NCBI GenBank assembly: GCA_910589135.1
Contig: CAJUSL010000041.1
Span: forward strand, 1,509-8,670
Length of the DNA: 7,162 nucleotides
Reading direction: 5' to 3'
Source of the DNA: an uncultured Eggerthellaceae bacterium
GTDB lineage: Bacteria > Actinomycetota > Coriobacteriia > Coriobacteriales > Eggerthellaceae
Numbering within the stretch: the stretch's first letter is position 1; each line of letters begins with the position of its first letter. This document shows positions 6,002 through 7,162 of this stretch, piece by piece. The translations under genes were made by a program, and so were the position numbers. The notes under the pieces are model-generated. The model was not told the DNA's origin, searched no databases, and saw only the letters and a list, made by a program, of their open reading frames with translations.

Positions 6002-7162
6002 ATGGAAGCTACCGGCAAACGACCCATGATGGCGGCCATCGGCTGCGCCATCATTCTTACCGTGGGGCTCGGCTCCACGTCGCTTTTGAACGCCATTGCA
6101 GTGCTGCTGGTCGAAGGCATGAACACCGACCTGGTCACCTATGCGTTCGGACCCATGCTGGCGACGGTGTTCGCGTTCCTCGGATCGCTGGTTGGAACGA
6201 AGCTCATCGACAAGATCACGCCGAAGCGCTGCCTGCTCATCGGGTCGGTGTGCACCGCCATCGCGCTGACGCTGTTCGCCATGGCGACCGGCCCGCTCAT
6301 GTGGTACGTCGGCACCGTCATCAACGGCGTGGTGCTGGCCATCGGCGCCCATGCGTCGGCGGCGGGCGTGCTTTCGCGGTTTTACGGCGAGCGCACGCCG
6401 ACGGTCTTCGGCGTGGTCGTGGGCGTGATGAGCTTCATCATCGCAGGGCTCGTCTTCGTCGAGTCGTTGCTGCTCCAGGCCTTCGACTATCGCACCATCA
6501 TCTTCGGGTACGCGGCGTTGGTGCTGGTGCTTGGCGTGCTTTCGAACGTCGTGCTGATCGGGAAGGTGCCCGAGATGCCGGCCGCTGCGGCGCCGGTTGC
6601 CGACGACCTTGCCGAGCTGGGCGAGGCCGAGGCCGACGCCGAGCGCGTGCTGGCTGCGGAAGGCGCCCCCGTGCCGGATGCCGCGCCGGCTCCCGGCGGC
6701 ATCACGCTTCAGGAAGCGATGCGCACGCCTGCGCTCTACCTGTTCTTCCTGGCGATGGTCTTCGCCTCGTTCCCACTGAACGGCTTCTCGGCGTATTCGT
6801 CGAACTTCCTGGCCTCGGGCGGCTTGGATGCGTCGTTCGTCGTGACGCTGTTGTCGGTGTTCGCGCTGCTGATCGCAGTCGTGAGCCTGTTCGCCGGCAA
6901 GGTTTCGGAGAAGCTGGGCGCATCCATCTCGTCGATCATCGTGTTCGCGGGGTTCGCGGTCGGCATCGCGCTTCTGGTCACGTGGCTGTCGAGCGCCAGC
7001 GATGGGATGCTCTACGGCGGCCTGGTATGCTGCGCCCTGATCGGGCCTGTCCAGATCCTGCCCGCGCTGTTCATCCCGCAGCTGTTCGGCATGAAGGACT
7101 ACACGGCCATCAACGCCGTCGGTATGGGCGCGTTCTATCTGGGCGGCACGGCCGTGTTCCTG
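6002..7162 (+). CDS. Major facilitator superfamily transporter (3' end outside window)
   Basis: 387 codons are open to the window edge. The start is the ATG at 6002 with AGGAG (5990-5994) seven bases before it. The protein is very hydrophobic. About six membrane segments lie in the first half (near 10-32, 46-66, 76-96, 100-122, 134-156 and 164-187). After a hydrophilic loop at about 188-240 come further segments near 243-262, 276-298, 308-330, 336-358 and 368 onward. This is the 6+6 MFS layout with the last helix or so missing. The loop between helices 2 and 3, G65-T-K-L-I-D70-K then P-K-R, is a degenerate MFS motif A. The gene lies 174 bases after the chaperone gene on the same strand. It is a good candidate for moving the molybdoenzyme's substrate or product, but the family does not reveal what is carried. 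It could be in the same transcript or separate. Confidence 0.88.
   Translation, partial: MEATGKRPMMAAIGCAIILTVGLGSTSLLNAIAVLLVEGMNTDLVTYAFGPMLATVFAFLGSLVGTKLIDKITPKRCLLIGSVCTAIALTLFAMATGPLMWYVGTVINGVVLAIGAHASAAGVLSRFYGERTPTVFGVVVGVMSFIIAGLVFVESLLLQAFDYRTIIFGYAALVLVLGVLSNVVLIGKVPEMPAAAAPVADDLAELGEAEADAERVLAAEGAPVPDAAPAPGGITLQEAMRTPALYLFFLAMVFASFPLNGFSAYSSNFLASGGLDASFVVTLLSVFALLIAVVSLFAGKVSEKLGASISSIIVFAGFAVGIALLVTWLSSASDGMLYGGLVCCALIGPVQILPALFIPQLFGMKDYTAINAVGMGAFYLGGTAVFL

Noticed and set aside
5237..6352. A 371-codon minus-strand frame spanning the chaperone gene and the start of the transporter
   Set aside because: It is a shadow of two real plus-strand genes. It crosses the intergenic leader and has no domain or ribosome site that I can see.

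Overview
The window is high-GC, densely packed bacterial DNA. It carries parts of two molybdopterin (DMSO reductase superfamily) enzyme modules, a LysR-type regulator and a major facilitator transporter. This mix of soluble or anchorless molybdoenzymes, multi-cluster ferredoxin-like partners, TorD chaperones and MFS carriers is typical of anaerobic gut Actinobacteria of the Eggerthellaceae (Eggerthella, Gordonibacter, Adlercreutzia and relatives). That assignment is an inference from gene content and base composition, not from a marker gene.

Layout. (1) Positions 2-567, plus strand: the C-terminal end of one molybdopterin oxidoreductase, overlapping by one base a 111-residue protein with two [4Fe-4S] cluster motifs. 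(2) Positions 568-665: a convergent intergenic gap with a strong GC hairpin. (3) Positions 666-1628, minus strand: a LysR-type regulator. (4) Positions 1629-1827: a divergent control region with a perfect inverted repeat (two 13-base arms around 5 bases), the best operator candidate in the window. (5) Positions 1828-5827, plus strand: a three-gene unit joined by two 4-base ATGA overlaps. It encodes a 902-residue molybdopterin enzyme resembling acetylene hydratase and the gut catechol dehydroxylases, a 209-residue four-cluster Fe-S subunit, and a 222-residue TorD/DmsD-type chaperone. (6) Positions 5828-6001: a leader region with an 11-bp hairpin and a doubtful 25-codon ORF. (7) Positions 6002 to the end, plus strand: an MFS transporter cut by the window edge.

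How the parts could work together (inference). The LysR protein would sense a small molecule and activate the divergent operon through the palindrome. The MFS carrier would move substrate or product across the membrane. The TorD-like chaperone would help load the molybdenum cofactor. The Fe-S subunit would pass electrons to the catalytic subunit. The catalytic subunit has no Tat signal and the operon has no membrane anchor, so the complex is predicted to be cytoplasmic. That fits intracellular reduction or dehydroxylation of an imported compound better than classical periplasmic respiration. The substrate cannot be read from the sequence.
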